Source: Pristionchus mayeri
Lineage: Eukaryota > Nematoda > Chromadorea > Rhabditida > Neodiplogasteridae
Direction: 5' to 3'
DNA length: 64,000 nucleotides
Assembly: GCA_036245805.1 (NCBI GenBank)
Contig: BTRK01000001.1
Coordinates: 23,815,087 to 23,879,086, forward strand
Below are positions 47,070 to 58,802 of this stretch, one piece after another. Under the pieces are notes generated by a model, which had not been told where the DNA came from, did no database searches, and worked only from the letters and a program-made list of their open reading frames with translations. Each line of letters begins with the position of its first letter. Positions within the stretch are counted from its first letter, which is position 1. Position numbers and translations under genes: made by a program.

Positions 47070-48202
47070 ATGGACGAATGATTGGAAGTCTCCCCCCCCC
47101 TCCCCCATCACCCCTCCCACTCCCTCATCCTAACCCCGCCTACTTGCCTGTTTTAGATTGAAGAGAAGTCAAAACAGTTTATTCGAAACGAATAGTATCA
47201 GTTTGGCTCTTCCGCCCTTCCTACAAATAATCAATTGTATCGTATTTTTCGATTCTCGATCACTCCACTTGGGAATGTTTGCACAGAAGTAGAATTATTG
47301 TGCCTCGGATCTTCTCTAGATCGTTTTAAATTTGTTAACTAGGCGGATCGTTGTTTTATCCGAATTGGCCCTTTCTGCTAATATTGCCCCATCCTCGTCT
47401 CGGTTTAGAGTCTAGTAGAGTATATTTTATACATTACTGAAATATGTTAGAAAGTTTGCACTCTAGTTTTCAACAATGTATTTGTATTTCATATCGCTTC
47501 GTTTTATCGATTGACTCGCTTGTGAATTCCTTCTTGGGTGGTTCTCCATCTCCTCCCATCCCTGTTCTACAGTATCCTTCTTTTTCTTTCGCTAGTCTTC
47601 TTCTATCATAGCCAATTATTTCTCCTACGGTTTCCCACCCATCTAAATATTGCACTTTCCATGTTCTAACTTATTATGTAATCAAATAAACTAGTATGAA
47701 AAGAGACGATCCTGGCAGAAATATTTTATCGCCAATCCACTTCTGAAGCATGTACTAGGATGCATCGATTGAGCACTCGGGCAAAAGAGAACAAGTACAT
47801 GGTAAAAACAATCAACTTGAATGGTATGGATACAGTCGTGATGGGATACCAAGCAGACAAGATATCACTGAGAAGGAAACATTGGGACAACTAGCACGCG
47901 AGTACTGATCGATGGTGTAGCGAATACAGTAAGAATAGCACGAGAATGATTAATCTACATATCGATCTATTTACTAATTAACAGAAATGTTGATACCAGC
48001 TCGTAACAAATATAGCAAATACCGGAAGAGGGAGATAGAAGGGGAGGGATGGAAGGAAAGAAGGGAACTATCGAACGATTACATTAGCATTTGGGTGGTG
48101 AAAGCTGACGGATGAAAGAGTGATCAGGGCGCTATTGATTGAGTACAACTTCAGATTCGAGTACGGTATGTGGAAGGGGGAGGGAGGGTATGGATGGGTA
48201 GA
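47070..48202. other. Intergenic between convergent genes, no gene seen
   Basis: 1.1 kb between the 3' ends of SURF4 (+) and galactokinase (-). C-run at 47090-47105, otherwise AT-rich. No exon supported. Confidence 0.5.
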
Positions 48203-51200
48203 TCAGTGAAGGGAGGGAGGTCGAGGAGGGGCGAGGAAATCGAGAGCGAAGATGCGAACTCCCCCGACGGGTTCACACTCGAGGAAGGAAGCTTCGCCCC
48301 CCGTATATCGAGACTGCAACCAAACAAGGTTATACGACAATTATCAATATTTCGTCGTATTTCGAAATCGATTTTTACTTAGTATTGATTCTGCGCATTG
48401 TGGCACGCGAATTAGACAGTCAAAGTGTACCTTGATCTCCTTCTTGAGATTCTCGACGGCGTCTCTCCTCACCATGGAGACTGTGCAGCCACCGAATCCC
48501 CCTGAGACACACAGATAAACAGAGTTCAATCAATACTAATTACAACACGCAAAAAAGTAAAAAAAGTGAATATAGTAAGTACCTCCGGTCATTCTCGCTC
48601 CGAAGACTCCTTCTACAGAGAGGGCGATCTCCACCAATTCGTCCAATTCAGCACACGACACCGAGTATTTGCGTCTCAAGATGAATAATGTAATTAAAAT
48701 TTAAGAAAAATATTATTCATAGAGAACCTGGAAATAAAGTGAACCGTAACTCAGAGTTTGAGTACTATACCTGAGTGACTCGTGGCTGTCAGTCATCAAT
48801 CGACCGAAGAGGATGATGTTGTTGTCCAGCAGTGCATTCGCCGCTTCCACCGTCCGTGCTATCTCACCCACCTGCAGGGGGAGGGATATCCATAATGCCT
48901 ACTGGACTACTAAAGGCAGTATCATTGCAGTTCCGCCCTCTGTCTCTCCACTGGTATTCAAAAGGTACTGACAACATGGCTGGCTCTGTCCATCATGTCT
49001 CCCTCTCCTCTGAGACTGGCCGATCTCTGCTTCAGCAGCTCCTCGTTCACGTCCCGCCACGAATTCGCCCCGATCCTGAATGAAGAATGAGCAACTGGAA
49101 GCAGCTGGATGAGACACTTTAGCACCGTGCATGAATAAATATATTGCAATTATTTAAAAAATATATTTTCTTTCCAAAATGATGTAAATATTTATGCGTA
49201 ACTTCATTCCAAATAATTAATTAATTCAGTTATGGTTAAGGATTTCCGATTATCGTTTGATATGCTCGGTCAAGCAGAGAAAAAGAAGAAGATAAAGAAG
49301 AATGAGTGCGTACAGTTTGACAGCTCGATCGACGTCGCTCCTCCTTTTGGCGTACTCACTCGTCGCCAGTGCATGCTGCAATCAGACTCCTTCCCCCTCC
49401 ATCCACCATACAAGGGGAATTACTCATCGCGAGCCTGCGCATTCATCCGAGGGAATCGATAGACTCACCTTGACTCCACTGTTCGTCACTAGGAAGACCA
49501 CGTCGTGGGCGATCGACATCGGTATGGCCTCGTAGTCCAGAGTACTGTAATCGGCTAGTGAGTGATCGATACCGAACTACCGTATTCAACGAGTGGAATG
49601 GACTGACAGACAGTCGATCTTGAGTGCCCGCTGGTTCTTGGCAGCGGCGATCACGAGTTGGTCCATGATTCCACAGGGCATCCCTGAGTAGGGAGGGGAT
49701 ATCTACCATCCAACTACCACTCTGTGGAGGAGGACTGACGAATGGATGGATTGCCTACCAGCATAGAGATGTTCTGCCTTCTGACACAGAAGAGCTGCCG
49801 CAGTCGTCGAGAGACGATCCACTCAAAGAGAACAATCAATATTCGGAGTGAGAGGAATAGAGATTCCCTATACTATCTTCTTTTCTAGTGTATACACATT
49901 GAACCCATAGGTCAAATACTTCGTGATTTTACACATTATGATATCGGCAAAAGTTGGAAAACCACGTCGGCAAAAAGTTATGAGTTAATCCGCGAGCGAA
50001 GCGAGCGAATTATTTTCTCGAAAATACGCCAAAAACATGTCGGCAAACGGGATTTTGCATGTCGGCAAAAATGGTCGGGCGAAACCTATTTGACCTATGA
50101 TTGAAGCACACTTTCTAAAAAGATCATTCATAAAGTAAGAGTGTTCAACGTGTCCTGACAGAAGAATATCTTCGTAAATACCTTCAGGGAGGAAATCCAT
50201 GAGCAAGTATAGTACAGACAATTCGAGAGCAGCCGATGAAGAGAGGGAGGAACCTGGAGAATCCTGCATTGGACTTATTCCTCCCGATCATTCTATACTC
50301 ACCCGGGGGGATATGCGAGTGGACGACGATATCCAGATATGGAAGGGAATCTGCCTCCAGCAGGGCGAATACTCCCTGCACGTACCGTACCCATTGAGGA
50401 TACTGCAATCAACATATTGCATCATTGAGATCACTGTAGCACGACTGCAGAATAGACAAGTGCTCACTTTGTCCTTCCCCTCAGTGTAAGGTTTGTGCAG
50501 TTGAACAGTCTCAGTAAAGTGAGTGGAGTGGACGAGTGAGTATCCCCTATTCTGATCCGCTGCTCGTCGACCCATCGCACACGTGTACAGAGGAATCGCC
50601 TGAAGGAGCACTTCGATACTCAAGAAGAGCAGAAGACATGGAAGGGAGGAGACTCGAGAGTGGAAGGAAGTGACTGACCATGGGGAGGACGAATCCATCA
50701 CAGTAATCCACGTGCTCGCCAATCAAATTCACTCGACCGGGGGCGATCGAAGCTCTCAAGAGAATTATTGATTATTAAGGTATTTGATATGAAGAGCGAA
50801 GATATCTCATCATCATATCTCATACATATACAATATAAAAAAAAACAGTGTCGATTTTTTTTATACACAGTGATAAATATCAATACAAACCATAATTATC
50901 AACCCACTTCAGATCATTCAATGGACACGACCCGAATACAGTAACAAACATCTCGTGCGCCTCTCGTACTGTAGCCTGCAATCAATATTTCGTTCCCCTT
51001 ATCTTCTGTGAATTTCAATCTCGTCATCGTCCATTCCTCCCATTCTCTCAAGGATGGCTTTCTATTTCGTCCCTATTGTACTTTCCCCTAGTTTTACTCT
51101 GAGACCCAATGAGAGAATGTTGCAGTGACATTTCATCCAGAAAGAGCACGAGCCCACGCTCTTCCTCTCTTGAATGAGATACCCTAACTGAACCTCTCCT

Positions 51201-51619
51201 GCCATCAATTCATAGGCTTTTTTTGTTGTTTTATATTTGAACTTCGAACTTTGATATTCGTAGGAAGGAAAGGAGGTTTGAGAATGCTCAACTTCATAGC
51301 AAGGGGAGAAGATCATAGGTCTTTTCTCGTTGCACGAGTGAGTGGAGGGAAGAGAGAGAGATAAGAGTGAGTTCAGGTTGAACACTCTATGACGCAAGAG
51401 AAATGGCTCGCGTCGTGGTCAAACATCTCCCAACATCCCTCAATACGTCAAGACACCATCATTCGTCAATCGAAAGTAGACTTCCACATGCTGCATCCCA
51501 ATCAATCGATATCTGACCTGTTTGTGATGGAGGACGGAATCGGACTCCTCCGTCTCCTCCAATTGAGAGGGAAGTTCCTCCTCCACCTCATCGCCGATTG
51601 AGAAATCGGCCATAGTCAT
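48203..51619 (-). CDS. Galactokinase (GHMP kinase)
   Basis: Start [18 protein letters not shown], then [15 protein letters not shown] and the substrate-binding motif [20 protein letters not shown]. Next come [11 protein letters not shown], the GHMP ATP-binding loop [34 protein letters not shown] (catalytic Asp in MDQ), [36 protein letters not shown] (GHMP motif 3) and the end [21 protein letters not shown] fits GALK1-type galactokinase rather than GALK2. It phosphorylates galactose to galactose-1-phosphate, the first Leloir step, in the cytosol. All motifs are intact. About twelve exons link by phase. A MITE sits in the intron at about 49830-50177. The acidic N-terminal exon (51619-51518) is separated by an intron of about 540 bases; the start could be the second Met at 51613. 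Confidence 0.95.
49906..50099. repeat. 194-bp inverted-repeat element in galactokinase intron
   Basis: Perfect 13-bp ends CATAGGTCAAATA / TATTTGACCTATG. Internally four copies of (A/G)TCGGCAAA(A/C) are spaced 25-60 bases apart, plus the motif GCGAGCGAAGCGAGCG. ATTGAA occurs just outside both ends, a possible target duplication. Non-coding, MITE-like. Confidence 0.85.
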
Positions 51620-52471
51620 CTGAAAAGAACACTGTGAGATAATTGAGAAGAGCGGAATCGATAGAAAGATTATCAAGGGGACAATGAGATATCAATGGAT
51701 CTCCTCTAGTCGTTTCCCTACTCACTAGGTTTCTCCCTGAGTGTTCACTCGTTCGCCCTTCCCATCGCACGATATCTAATAGGAAGTGAGAAGGTGCGGG
51801 GATCCCTCCCTCTCTCCCTTCTTCCCTACAGCCAGTGTACAGTGCAACTACATGATTCACCCCCTTCCAGACTATTGAATCATGCTAACCACGGGATTCC
51901 CTCAACGCCAGTTTCAACAACAACAAACAACGTGACAAGAATAATAGAAAGATGGAAGGAGAAAGGAGAAGGAGAGGGCGAAGGGTAGATCACACATCGA
52001 TTCATCACTCTTCCCATCACACGACTAGCCACTACCGAAAACATCTCCTTCTTCCTATTATGATCTAGCAAGAATGTCCATCTTTGGTGCGTTCTTTTCA
52101 CTTCCGTGGCTGCTACTCGAGAGAACAGATTCTACTTCTTATTCTGAATGTATACCCCATTGCCTCTCGTGACTCCTTCTTACACGGAACTCCCCTCGGC
52201 GAGAGAGAGGGAGGGAACAGACGGGAGAGAGATATCGGTTGATCTTTCCTTCTCTCTTTGCTTCTTCCCCCATCGCCTCCTCTTTACAACCTCGGAAATG
52301 AGGTGGAAAGACGGAAGCGGAATAGTGTCCTACCCCAAATCACCCCCCCCCCCCCCCCAAAGAGTGGACTGTGAAAGAACTACACTAACATAAGATAAAG
52401 CAAGCCAATAAATGGAAAAGTATATGGAGAATACTTTAGAGAAGATATCGCTGAAGCATATAACCTTTTTC
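51620..52471. other. Intergenic, no gene seen
   Basis: About 850 bases upstream of the galactokinase start, between it and the 3' end of a minus-strand gene. C-run at 52347-52361. No exon supported. Confidence 0.45.
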
Positions 52472-53165
52472 CTACTCCTGAAGAGTGATAAATTGCCGAC
52501 CCACGAGTGGAATGGCAACTAAGTGACTGAGGTTCTCATACGTGATCGAGGTGGTAGAACGAGGAAAACAGAGGGAGAGATGGGAGAAATGGTTGCATAG
52601 GGGGTCAACTATCGGGAAGAAGAAGAAGGGGACTGACGTGAGTGTAGATGTGCTGGTCGTAGTCGTCGAAGAGGAAGGACGGAGTGGCCGGAGATCGCTC
52701 CGCCGCCTCCCCGCTACAATCACACTATTTAGAATATTAATTAAGGATAGACATGTCATAACATTAAACACGTGGACACTACTGAATCGTGCCCGTTTCC
52801 ATTTTCCATGGAGTGTACACTCACCTCCTTACAGGAAATAACAAGAGTGCAATAATATCATCTGTTGCTCTCGAGTTGACTCGAGTTCAAAAGATATTAC
52901 CATATAGCGAAATGAAAGGTTCAACAGCAACTAATACGTTAGATCTTTACTACTTCTATGAGATATTTACCTATCACTAATCTGTGAATAATCATTTGAA
53001 TGAAATCTTAAAGGTATCCCCGAACCTGTTGGGCGAGGAGTTGTGAGGAGCGGCGGCGACGGAGGACAGATCGAGTGAGGGACGAATTGTCTCCTCTTCT
53101 TCCCGATCGGACACCGTCGATTCCGTGGTGGAGGAAGAAGAGGCACTCTCACTCACTTCTCGCCG
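52472..53165 (-). CDS. Unidentified gene, 3' exons only
   Basis: Three exons that join in phase: a Ser-rich one starting at 53165 (RREVSESASSSSTTESTV, EEEETIRPSLDLSSVAAAP), one at about 52725-52640 (ERSPATPSFLFDDYDQHIYT), and a last one (NLSHLVAIPLVGRQFITLQE, stop at 52472). No start codon was found upstream of 53165 and no domain recognised. Splice sites are reasonable but not proof; this could be the end of a longer gene. Confidence 0.35.
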
Positions 53166-55316
53166 CTAAAATAAACCCCTTCTCGAGTCGCGTGAGGAGA
53201 TTGACAGAGGAAATTAGGAGGACGTTTGGAAAAGGTAGAAGGGAAGACGTGATTGTCAACGAGGAGAGAAGAGGTTATGGATTGGTCTAAGAAGGATTGG
53301 TTACAGCTTTAGATGTTCGCGTCTTGTGTTTATTTAGCGCTGCTTCGTTTTCTCCCGTGAATACTCTAGAGAAGGGGCAATGAACGGTGAGACGAAATGA
53401 AAGTGAAAGCAGCAGGAAGCACGAAAGGCACGCGAACTATTGGAAACGTGCGGGATTCCAAGAAAACGAGGGCGGGCATAAGGAAGCTATTAGAACAAAG
53501 AACGAAAGCGGGAATAACGATAAGAATGCATCGGGAGAAAGAGATAAGGGCAACAACTAGTTGAGATAGAGGAAGAGTCGCCTATCTTTAGTAAATAGTG
53601 AAATATAATAATTAAAGAAATAATAAAACCTTGAAATAAAGTTGTGCGTTTCCCCCCTGGGCGGAGTCAAGTCCCGCAGAGGCGCGCATTTTCCAGTCCG
53701 AGTCTGCGGATTGCCTCGGGCGAAGACTTTCCTCACAAAATCGCGGTTCGGGTTTTATCATTTACTGAAAATCATTTTTGTTTTTATTTCGGGTAAAAAT
53801 GATCTTGTGATATGCGAATATGATAAAGCGAGTGAATAACAGGGATTGTATCTTATGTGGATGGGAAGAATGTGAGTGTAGAGAGTGGCATGAATGGTCT
53901 CCCCGCACCGTCCCACCATCTCTTATCATTCAAAGTTGTGAATGGGAGGGAACAGTAGTCGACGATCACTGGAACACAAAAGTAAAGGTAGATAGAGGAG
54001 ATGACACATGACAGTCAATGACGTCTTCTGATCTACCCAATTGGCTGTGATGATCTCTTGGGATAGAAAAGGTGTGCAGGAGAGTACTCTCGACCGTTCT
54101 CCTTTCCCAGACAGTCGACCACCTTTCCTTGACAGACTGACCCCGCGTGAGATGGAATTGAAGAAGGGAATGAACAGATAAGACACGAAATAATTCAAAA
54201 AATATCCGATACTGACGAAAGAATATCTACATCAGCCATAGTCTGGGAATTAGTCAATGCATCCGAGATAAGAAACAAAATTGAACAGAGTAGAGAGTGG
54301 CGTATCCAAGGGAATGGAAGCAAGGATATCGGAATGGTGGTCATCGACTTCAGCTCCCTCTAAATATAGAATGGATGCACTGTCTAATCTGACCGTAGAT
54401 CCTATCATTGACGCACTTGAGATGTACACTTTGTATCATCTGACAGGCCCTGCCTATCAGTGCAGTCCCCATTCACGTCAAACTCCCGTCTCTATTTGTC
54501 TTCCAGAGGGAGTCTTCACTCACGAGACTGACCAACCATCAACTACTTCTCTCACGGGATGATTGCGAGACATTGAAGATACGAAGGATGGACGGGAGAG
54601 ATACAGGAGGACGAGCCAATTCAGTCTCAGTAATGGGAAGAGGATCAATGGCAAGGAAGAAGCAGGAATAAAATTGATACAAGATGAAGATGAATGACGT
54701 TAACAAATGGAATGAAATTGAAATGTCCTTCCTTCGGACGTTGGGAAGAGGAGTGATCACAGTGGATGATAAGACTGCTCGTAAATGGAGAGGAGACTCG
54801 ATTGAGGGACGACAATTCATAGATCATCCCGCACTCTCAGTGCTCCTGCAGAAGCTGACGTATTGATTGAGAACAATTCTCTTTAGACAGTTATTGCGAT
54901 TAGACTTGGCCTTGCGATGTTTTAACTCGTGCATACGTTTATTGCTTGGATTCTCTCTACAGGAGTTGAGTGAGTTCACAGTTGAATGAGGAGAGGGGGA
55001 AGGGGAAGTGAAGTGAATGGATGAAGGGTGTCGATATGAAGTCTCCTCTCTTCCGATCCAGAGATCATCAATAGTCATCCGATGAACTGAAATATCTATT
55101 TGTTGCTTGTCACATCGATGCTAGCCAATGGGGTGCACCTCCACCTCTTGGATACCAATCATCAGTCGTACCAAACATCAATTCCTGCCCGCTTCGAGTC
55201 TTATGGGAAAATAGTGGTTGAAAGAGGAGAAACTTTTGTTTGCATCTCTTCCTTTTCGAGAGAAGAAAAGAGGAATTGAGAATCAAATTTCATGTAGACT
55301 CTCTAATGTTTCAATA
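53166..55316. other. 2.1-kb region without a supported gene
   Basis: A GC-richer block at 53645-53745 stands out from AT-rich surroundings but matches no tRNA, 5S or spliced-leader RNA that I can recognise. Several open frames of 60-93 codons at 53900-54870 lack splice or domain support. Confidence 0.4.
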
Positions 55317-56620
55317 TCATCCACTGATGTCACGTGGGGTCTCGAGGTGCAGACTACCGTACCCCTCGGTAATCTCGAATGGAAGATTACCGTACCCCTG
55401 GGCGATGTCGTTGCCCGATCTCTTCCCGAATGCAGAGGAGAACAACCTGCAGATTTATGTTCATTGCCTCTCTGATATCACGAGATTCTTCTAGCCCATA
55501 AATTACTGATATCGAGTGATGTGAGGCTGTAAAGCTGATACGAAGCCAAATGAGCCTCCCCATTCTACTGCCTTCCCATGGAATACAACTGGAGAGAGAG
55601 GAAAGGTCCCTCACCTAGGATCTCCTCTCTTCCCGAAGGCCGAACTGAACAGTCTGGGATCTCCTCTCTTTCCGAATGCAGCTGAGAACATCCTTCAATC
55701 CACAATTTATGGTCGATCGAGATCCCTTTTCATGTTGACAGTCCATCCCCCATGGCACAGTCCAAGCCATCATTTCCCATTCCTCACGTAAGTACTCCTT
55801 ACGTGAGGAATAGGAAATGATGACTGTCGCAGGAGTATTTCTCACCTGGGATCAGCTCGCTTCCCGAATGCAGAAGAGAACATTCTACAATTTCGATATT
55901 ATCCATCATTCCTGAATGGTTGTATACCTCGGATCGTCTCTCTTTCCGAAGGCTGCACTGAAGATCCGGGGATCGGAACGCCTGAAACGACCATTTTTTG
56001 TCGGCAAGATAGAAGGAGAATTAAAGGCAGTCCTCGATAGATTGCTCGTATCGTACCTCTGAAGGTCAATCTCGGCTTCGTCCCACGAGTCTCCGATACT
56101 GGAATTTCTCTGTTGTTATTGTCTCTTCCTGTCTCTTCATCATTCGACTAAGTTCTAGTAGTATCCCATGGCCAACAAACTTTCATTCTTCTCTGGATTG
56201 GCAGACAAATAAAAAAGAAAAGGAAGAATAGAAAGAAAGGAAGGAAGATCCACTTCAGTTCATCATGGGCAATTTAGATACTTCTCAAGGCGAGAAGTAG
56301 ATGAGTGTTTTGGCTGTTTCAATGTATCCTCCAATCCATTCCCAGAAGGATGAGTGGTCATCACTCAAGGGATTCAGCCCCTCTAGACTTTGATCTCTTC
56401 CACCATTAGACCCCTTCTCCCTACCATCTCAGAGAGGGGGTGATGGTATCTCTCGTCAGTGGACTGTCAGTAATCCTTTCCTTATTCTTCCACTCGGTCA
56501 CACAGAAGAAGACTCGGATTACTAATTCAGTCTCCCACAAGACAACAGTACTCTGAAGGGGAGGAGATACCTGGCCATGGCGGAGATGAAGAGAAGAAGG
56601 AGACAGAGGAGAGTCTTCAT
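55317..56620 (-). CDS. Neuropeptide precursor with five DPR-x-F-...-FG amidated peptides (NLP-7-like)
   Basis: Signal peptide MKTLLCLLLLFISAMA at 56620. Four cassette exons (55981-55928, 55884-55846, 55692-55615, 55446-55317), all in the same phase, encode five peptides, each flanked by dibasic sites: SDPRIFSAAFG, DDPRMFSSAFG, ADPRMFSAAFG, GDPRLFSSAFG and GDPRLFSSAFG, each followed by KR. The Gly before KR predicts C-terminal amidation. A 33-residue spacer (SGNDIAQGYGN onward) ends the protein at 55317. An upstream exon reads GDSWDEAEIDLQR and supplies the RR before the first peptide. The pattern resembles C. elegans NLP-7/NLP-13 (DDPR-x-F/M-..-FG) peptides, which are secreted from neurons through dense-core vesicles and act on GPCRs. 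Exons between the signal peptide and the first repeat (56090-56560) are not resolved. Confidence 0.87.
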
Positions 56621-58802
56621 CCGGCAGTAGTTTACCCTTCAATGGGAAGAATGAAGAGGCGGTGGGCGGAGCTTGTAGGTAGATAGGACAGGCAACTTGA
56701 GATGGAAGAAGAGAGGAGGAAAGAGAAGAATCCCATCGGAATACTGTATGAAGTCGTGAGAATGGCCCCATTGAAAGGAAGTCACAAATGGTACGGGAAA
56801 GGACGATTTATGAGAGCAAAATGAAGTCATCAGAGGAAATTCCTACAGCTTCATCTGTCCAATGTGTCATAATATTTGGGTATCCGTCCGGAATCGTGGT
56901 AGATCAGTCTTCTCGAAACCCATACTGTCATTCACAGGAGAAAGAAGGGGAAGGGAATGGATTGTCTAGGACCAAAATGGACGGATGAAGTAGCAGTGTA
57001 GTGAGCGACTGGCGAGGAATGAGCGATGGAAGGGATTGAAGGAAGGGAGGAGAAGACAATGGAGGTGAGAAGTAACCAGGGGTGATTGAAGAGGTGATGG
57101 AGGAAGGAATGAGGAGGTGAGATGGGTTAAGTAACTCGTCTAGAACTGGAGAGAATCACTTCCTGCCGGAAGGTGAGTCCTCTTCACAATGAGGGGGTCG
57201 GGGGGAGGGATTGTTGTCATCATCCATTTCGGGGGCTTGCCCCTGCTTCCTTTTGCCTATGCGCATATAAGATCACAAATGATGATCAAAAAAGAAATGT
57301 AATGGGAGTGGAGGATCCCACACTCGTACGGGGAATCGAAAGGAGAGCGAAGGTGAAAGAATCCCCCATTCGATTGTAATTCAGTCTGGAGAGAAGATAC
57401 ACAAGACAATGGGGATAGTCAGTCATCCGGGTTGGATTGAGGGAGGAATCTAGACTGGCATCTGACTACTCGGACTGAGACTCCTCCTGGGGGCGGAGAC
57501 AATGGAAGGATTCTCTGTACAACTCATTCGATTCATTCAAAGGCCAGAATCTCGAGAGGGAGTAGGAGGGGTAGACACTCATTGAGAACTCGTTAACGAA
57601 GAGAGAAGAGAAGAGAGTTCATGAGAGCAATTGATTTCTGATTCTTCGTGTGGTGGGAATACGAAACGTGCGGAGAGTCTTCAATCATCTCCCGTGCCTC
57701 TCCCAACTACAAATTACGCCTTCCTTCCCCCGTCATCCCCCAATCTCACCTCTAACTGGAATACTACCTTCCCATTTCGTCATCACTTGTACTAAGAAGG
57801 AAAGGCATTGTCTATCGAGGAATCAGAGAGGACCATCCCATACAAGGAAGGAGAATGGGGACTAGTGTAGACCAAGTAAGGGGAGAATACTGGAGAGGTC
57901 CCTTTCTGCTTCTGACGGACTACAGAAGGAGAGATTGGCGTCATTCTGAGTGGGAAGACCCGGAAACCTCCTATGGACGAACATCCATTTAGATTCGCCC
58001 TTTTATGAGCAGGATATTGGATTGGTAATGCCTCTCTACCTCAGGCAGATATTGGATAGATGACGATGGGGAGAAGAGGAAGGGGATTAGAGATTGGTCA
58101 GGTGGTTGAGCTACTTCTCCTTGGTATCCACCAGCCATGTGCAATTTTATTAATGAGCCGAACGACACGACAAACAATCAACGTACATTCCCCCCTAGAC
58201 AATGGAGGAGGAAAGGGCGATGGAGAGAATTCATTGCTATCCCCGTAGTATAGAAGCCCTGAATGAATCACGAGAAGAGTCAGAAGACTTGCAAGGATCC
58301 AAGAAAGAGAGGATCTCATCGTGTCTGAGGCCCGAAAAGGGCAATGAGCCCCTCCTATGGGATGAGGGAGGAGAGATGAAGTAAGTGTGAACATTTCTCT
58401 CAATCACTCAGCGTTAATTCGTTCGAGTGTCGTGTTATGGAACAAATTGATAAAGGAGACCTGGCGATCTAATGGAATGGAGACGAGGAAACGGGTTTGA
58501 GTCATTCCTCAAGTTGCGAAAGAAAAAAGTATCATTCAGAATCCTCTCTTCATTCAGATTCCCCATTTGTCACTCTCACTTCCAATCTCTTCTTCAGTCT
58601 CCAATTTCGTTAATACGAAATACGTGAAATACTCAGCAAACTCTCTCGTCTCAACTCAAAGATCTTCTTTGATTTGACTCTGTAGTTGACCACCCTCTCT
58701 CACCCATTCATTGATCTCTCTTCATCTCGTTTCACTCGGTCGAATCATCCCATCTCCTCCTCTCACCTCTCTCCTCCTCGACCATCTGAACCAAAGCCAA
58801 AA
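56621..58802. other. 2.2-kb intergenic region; one possible secreted ORF
   Basis: A minus-strand ORF starting at 58319 opens with a convincing signal-peptide-like MRSSLSWILASLLTLLVIHS, then LLYYGDSNEFSPSPFPPP and, further on, two cysteines. Its later exons are unclear, so I leave it uncalled. The rest of 56621-57980 is purine-rich with no supported exon. Confidence 0.4.

Noticed and set aside
53645..53745. GC-rich block considered as a tRNA, 5S or spliced-leader RNA gene
   Set aside because: No cloverleaf, T-loop or SL sequence could be found by eye.
54281..54820. Open frames of 90 or more codons on both strands
   Set aside because: They overlap each other, lack splice consistency and show no recognisable residues.
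58190..58319. Secreted peptide gene on the minus strand
   Set aside because: A good signal-peptide-like start, but no convincing following exons or processing sites, so it is only mentioned in the intergenic entry.
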